The notes beneath the pieces are model-generated. The model searched no databases. It was given only the letters and a program-made list of their open reading frames with translations, and was not told where the DNA came from. Below are positions 61,334 through 64,000 of a DNA stretch of 64,000 bases, piece by piece. Source of the DNA: Dioscorea cayenensis subsp. rotundata (Eukaryota; Streptophyta; Magnoliopsida; Dioscoreales; Dioscoreaceae). Numbering within the stretch: the stretch's first letter is position 1; each line of letters opens with the position of its first letter. A program made the translations under genes and the position numbers. The stretch is taken from NCBI RefSeq assembly GCF_009730915.1, contig NC_052472.1, forward strand, positions 434,001 through 498,000. The letters run 5' to 3'.

Positions 61334-62708
61334 TGGAGCTCTGGAGATGGAGCTCTGGTTTTGGAGTGAAAAGGCTCTGTTTTGATGAAATGCTCTTTCA
61401 CTATTGTCACATTCTTTTTTTTTTTTTAAATTTTTTATTTTGAATATTTTTATTTTATTTTATTTTATTTTTATTGAAAAAAAATTTGAGAAATGTAGAA
61501 GTTTAAATAATAATACACTAATTACAGCGGCTTAATTTATTTTATTTACTAAAACAAATATTATATGAAATGATTACAGTACTACCAGGTACAAAAGATT
61601 TTTAAAAATTAAATATAATTAATAAACCCTCATTAAATAAAAATACTGTTATAATATTTTGATCCAAAAATTTGATCATTAATTTATTTATTTATTATTG
61701 AAATAACAATTTATTGTATTAAACCATAATTATTTAATAATATTATTATTAAACAAGTGATTTCTCTATATTTAAGAACCAAATATAGTTAATAAATCCC
61801 AAGTGAATGAACAATATTATTACAAAAAATTTAACCAAAAAACTTTACTATTCTTTTGTCTATTTATTGTTTAAGTAACAATTTATTGTACTAAACACTG
61901 GTTATTTAATAATATTATTATTATTATATAAGTGATTGCTACCTCCTGTATGTAAAAAGTTTTTTTTAGATTTTTTTTTAAAATTTTTTTAATAATATCT
62001 TTGTGAGATTTTTTGGTGGGTTTATTTATTTATATGTATGATTTATTTATATATATATTGAATAATTTAAGGGGTTTAAAAGGTAGATAGTTTGCCATGT
62101 GGGCAAGCTAATGTTAATTGGTTGTAATTAATCCACTCAAAATAATTTTAGAAAAAAATTAAACGCACAGAATGCATTGGAAGATGTGTTCCATTATAAG
62201 CCTCACTCAAATTAACAAAAAAATAAAAATATAATTTTAAATTTCCTTTAAAATACAGGACTGGAAAATGCAATGCTTCACAATTCAATAACCAACAAAT
62301 GGACTTAAAACATTAATAATTTAGTAGATGAATTACTTTTATTTTTTAAATTTATTTTTTTACATATTTGCACAAGATATATCACATAAAATGAAAAGGG
62401 ACAATAAAAATACAAAAAAGAGGAGGAATCAATATTATTATTATTTTTCCAGGAGGGTGATTTAAATTAAAGGTTTTATTTTAGTGGGGGTTGTCCTAAT
62501 CCTAAGGACCTTTGTAGTGTTTCACCAACCCACTCAAAAATAAAAACAATAAAAATAAATAAATAAATATAAGAGAAAAAAAAGGTACAATTGTTACATT
62601 AGTGATTCTTGAATGATTGGTCACAACTCTGAGTCACACTCAGTTTCACTGGCCGGTCACGAGAGAAAAAAAGAAAAAAAAAAGTAAAATCAAGAAAATA
62701 AATATATG

Positions 62709-63290
62709 AGATGAAACCTCAAAAATAAATATTTTAATACAGTTTATAAACCAAAATATAATAATTATTTTTTTAAAGTTCAAACAACAAAATGAATACT
62801 TCAGTAATATTAATAAAAGCATACGAATACAAGACATGTATAAACATATATACAGTAAAATAAAAAAGAGAGCGAACGCAGAGAAAATTACCGGAGACAA
62901 TCACAAAACATAAGCATAATTCCAAACATTTCCGATAAAATATGATTTCATGTTACTCAAAGAGTATATATGTATATACGTAAATTTTCCGAACAATTAT
63001 AAGATGAAACCTCAAAAATAAATATTTTTATACAGTTTATAAACCAAAATATTATTAATATTTTTTTTAAGTTCAAACAACAAAATGAATATTTCAGTAA
63101 ATATTAAAAGCATACAAATACAAGACATGTATACACATATACAGAGTTAAGACCTGGACATAGCGAACGCAGAGAAAATTACCGGAGACAATCACAGAAC
63201 ATAAACATAATTCCAAACATTTCCGATAAAATACAATTTCATGTTACTCAAAGAGTATGTATGCATATACGTAAATTTTCCGGACGGAAG
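62709..63290. repeat. 293-bp direct tandem duplication
   Basis: atgaaacctcaaaaataaat begins at 62711 and again at 63004, and both units run to gtaaattttccg (62980 and 63271). They share blocks such as gcgaacgcagagaaaattac and ccggagacaatcac with moderate divergence in AT tracts. Non-coding in all frames; no terminal repeats recognised. Confidence 0.88.
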
Positions 63291-63883
63291 TAAACAAGTC
63301 AATACTACAATGACTAACAGGCTTTTAAAAGAAAGAGAACATAAAACAGCACAGTGAAATGAAATGCAATGAGGGAACATACATGGCACACAAAGACAGA
63401 AAAGATAAGTGTGAGTTGACTGACCTGCAAAGGATAGCACCCAAATCAGTAACTCTTCAAAAATGAATAAGCTTGTGATTTGTGAGTGTGAGTCCCTTTT
63501 TCTCCAATTCTAAATTCCAAGCACCAAAAACACCAGACATTGTTCCTTTGAAAAGGTTCTTCAAGGTTTTGTCAGTCCTCAGTCCCACCACTTCACATAA
63601 ATATAGAAATGATAAGACTCATCACTTGTCTTCCAACAAGAGCCAAAAGAAATATATATATATATATATATATACAAATAGGGAGAGAGAGAGAGAGAGG
63701 GAGAGAGACCTTAATGGCAGTGGCATCACTGGCATTGGCAAATGCCATTGATCTGCTAACGGTTACGTTGAAAAAATTTCATTGGAGGGGTGTAGGTCCA
63801 GAGAGTGATAATAGATCATGAGTCATAACATGCATGGGGCCTCCACAAAAGCACAATAGAACAGCGCACTGGCTTCATTTGCT

Positions 63884-63910
63884 GCAGCTGCAGCAGCAGC
63901 AGCAGCAGCA
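63884..63910. repeat. (CAG)n / (CTG)n microsatellite
   Basis: About nine trinucleotide units with one interruption (gctgcagctg then pure cag). If the terminal exon at 63929-63985 is real, this CTG run on the minus strand is in that gene's 3' UTR about 20-45 bp past the stop. Confidence 0.85.
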
Positions 63911-63928
63911 CAATTATGGGACAAGTCA

Positions 63929-63985
63929 TTATTCAGCAACCTGCATTCGCTTCAGCAAAGCATCTTTTTTTAGCTTTGGGCCAAC
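63929..63985 (-). CDS. Possible last exon of a gene continuing beyond the window
   Basis: On the minus strand an acceptor-like tttgatacag precedes a phase-0 frame of 18 codons (VGPKLKKDALLKRMQVAE) and a TAA stop at 63931-63929. The Lys/Leu-rich content looks like a real C-terminus and the acceptor is good, but the piece is short and I do not recognise the protein. Confidence 0.3.
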   Translation of the reverse strand, partial: VGPKLKKDALLKRMQVAE

Positions 63986-64000
63986 CTGTATCAAACTTAT

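Larger units (their letters stand above)
61334..63928. other. Upstream region of RLP44 and 3' flank of the next gene
   Basis: AT-rich, with poly-T just upstream of the RLP44 start and (TTA)n tracts near 61740 and 61915. The only marked structure is the 293-bp duplication at 62709-63290. A (GA)n tract (63681-63708) follows a (TA)n tract. No coding region recognised. Confidence 0.55.

Overview
This is nuclear DNA of a flowering plant. Every gene is split by GT-AG introns (single-exon exceptions are one PPR gene and one LRR gene), intergenic DNA is AT-rich and full of (TA)n microsatellites, and there are degraded plant transposons. The PPR gene is very GC-rich at its 5' end and becomes ordinary toward its 3' end; that gradient is typical of monocots, so a monocot is my best guess. 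I cannot name the species.

Layout. 2.1-6.9 kb (+): branched-chain amino acid aminotransferase, 10 exons. 7.8-9.7 kb (+): small plastid-type membrane protein, EMB1273-like. 10.0-14.0 kb (-): OSCA/CSC1-like (HYP1 type) mechanosensitive channel, 10 exons. 18.9-20.6 kb (-): ACC synthase, 4 exons. 20.6-27.7 kb: intergenic with a dead Copia fragment and a hAT-like insertion. 27.7-29.8 kb (+): DYW-class PPR protein with a one-base frame break. 30.1-34.7 kb (-): organellar HflX GTPase, 13 exons. 35.7-38.6 kb (+): HhH-domain protein whose last intron carries a 212-bp tandem array. 39.6-48.4 kb (-): DEAD-box RNA helicase, RH16/DDX56 type, 15 exons. 48.4-51.2 kb: AT-rich DNA with (TA)n-flanked short elements. 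51.2-57.7 kb: two tandem 3.5-kb LTR-like units, the second running into a 1000-N gap (57658-58657). 60.5-61.3 kb (-): RLP44. 63.9 kb (-): possible last exon of another gene.

The genes do not form one pathway. BCAT, ACC synthase, the DYW-PPR, HflX and RLP44 occur in the same order as I recall for their Arabidopsis counterparts on chromosome 3 (about At3g49680 to At3g49750), so this looks like an ancient conserved block.

The most notable observation is in ACC synthase. A short tandem duplication changes the reading frame just inside the C-terminal segment that, in type-2 ACS proteins, is the ETO1-directed degron. The normal stop is bypassed and a 49-residue unrelated tail is appended, similar in kind to the Arabidopsis eto2 lesion. 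Also notable: a GC-AG intron and an N-terminal frame break in HflX, the one-base insertion in the PPR gene, and tandem 3.5-kb repeats whose differences cluster at CG sites. Three frame-altering events within 16 kb mean assembly indel errors must be excluded before any of them is treated as biology.
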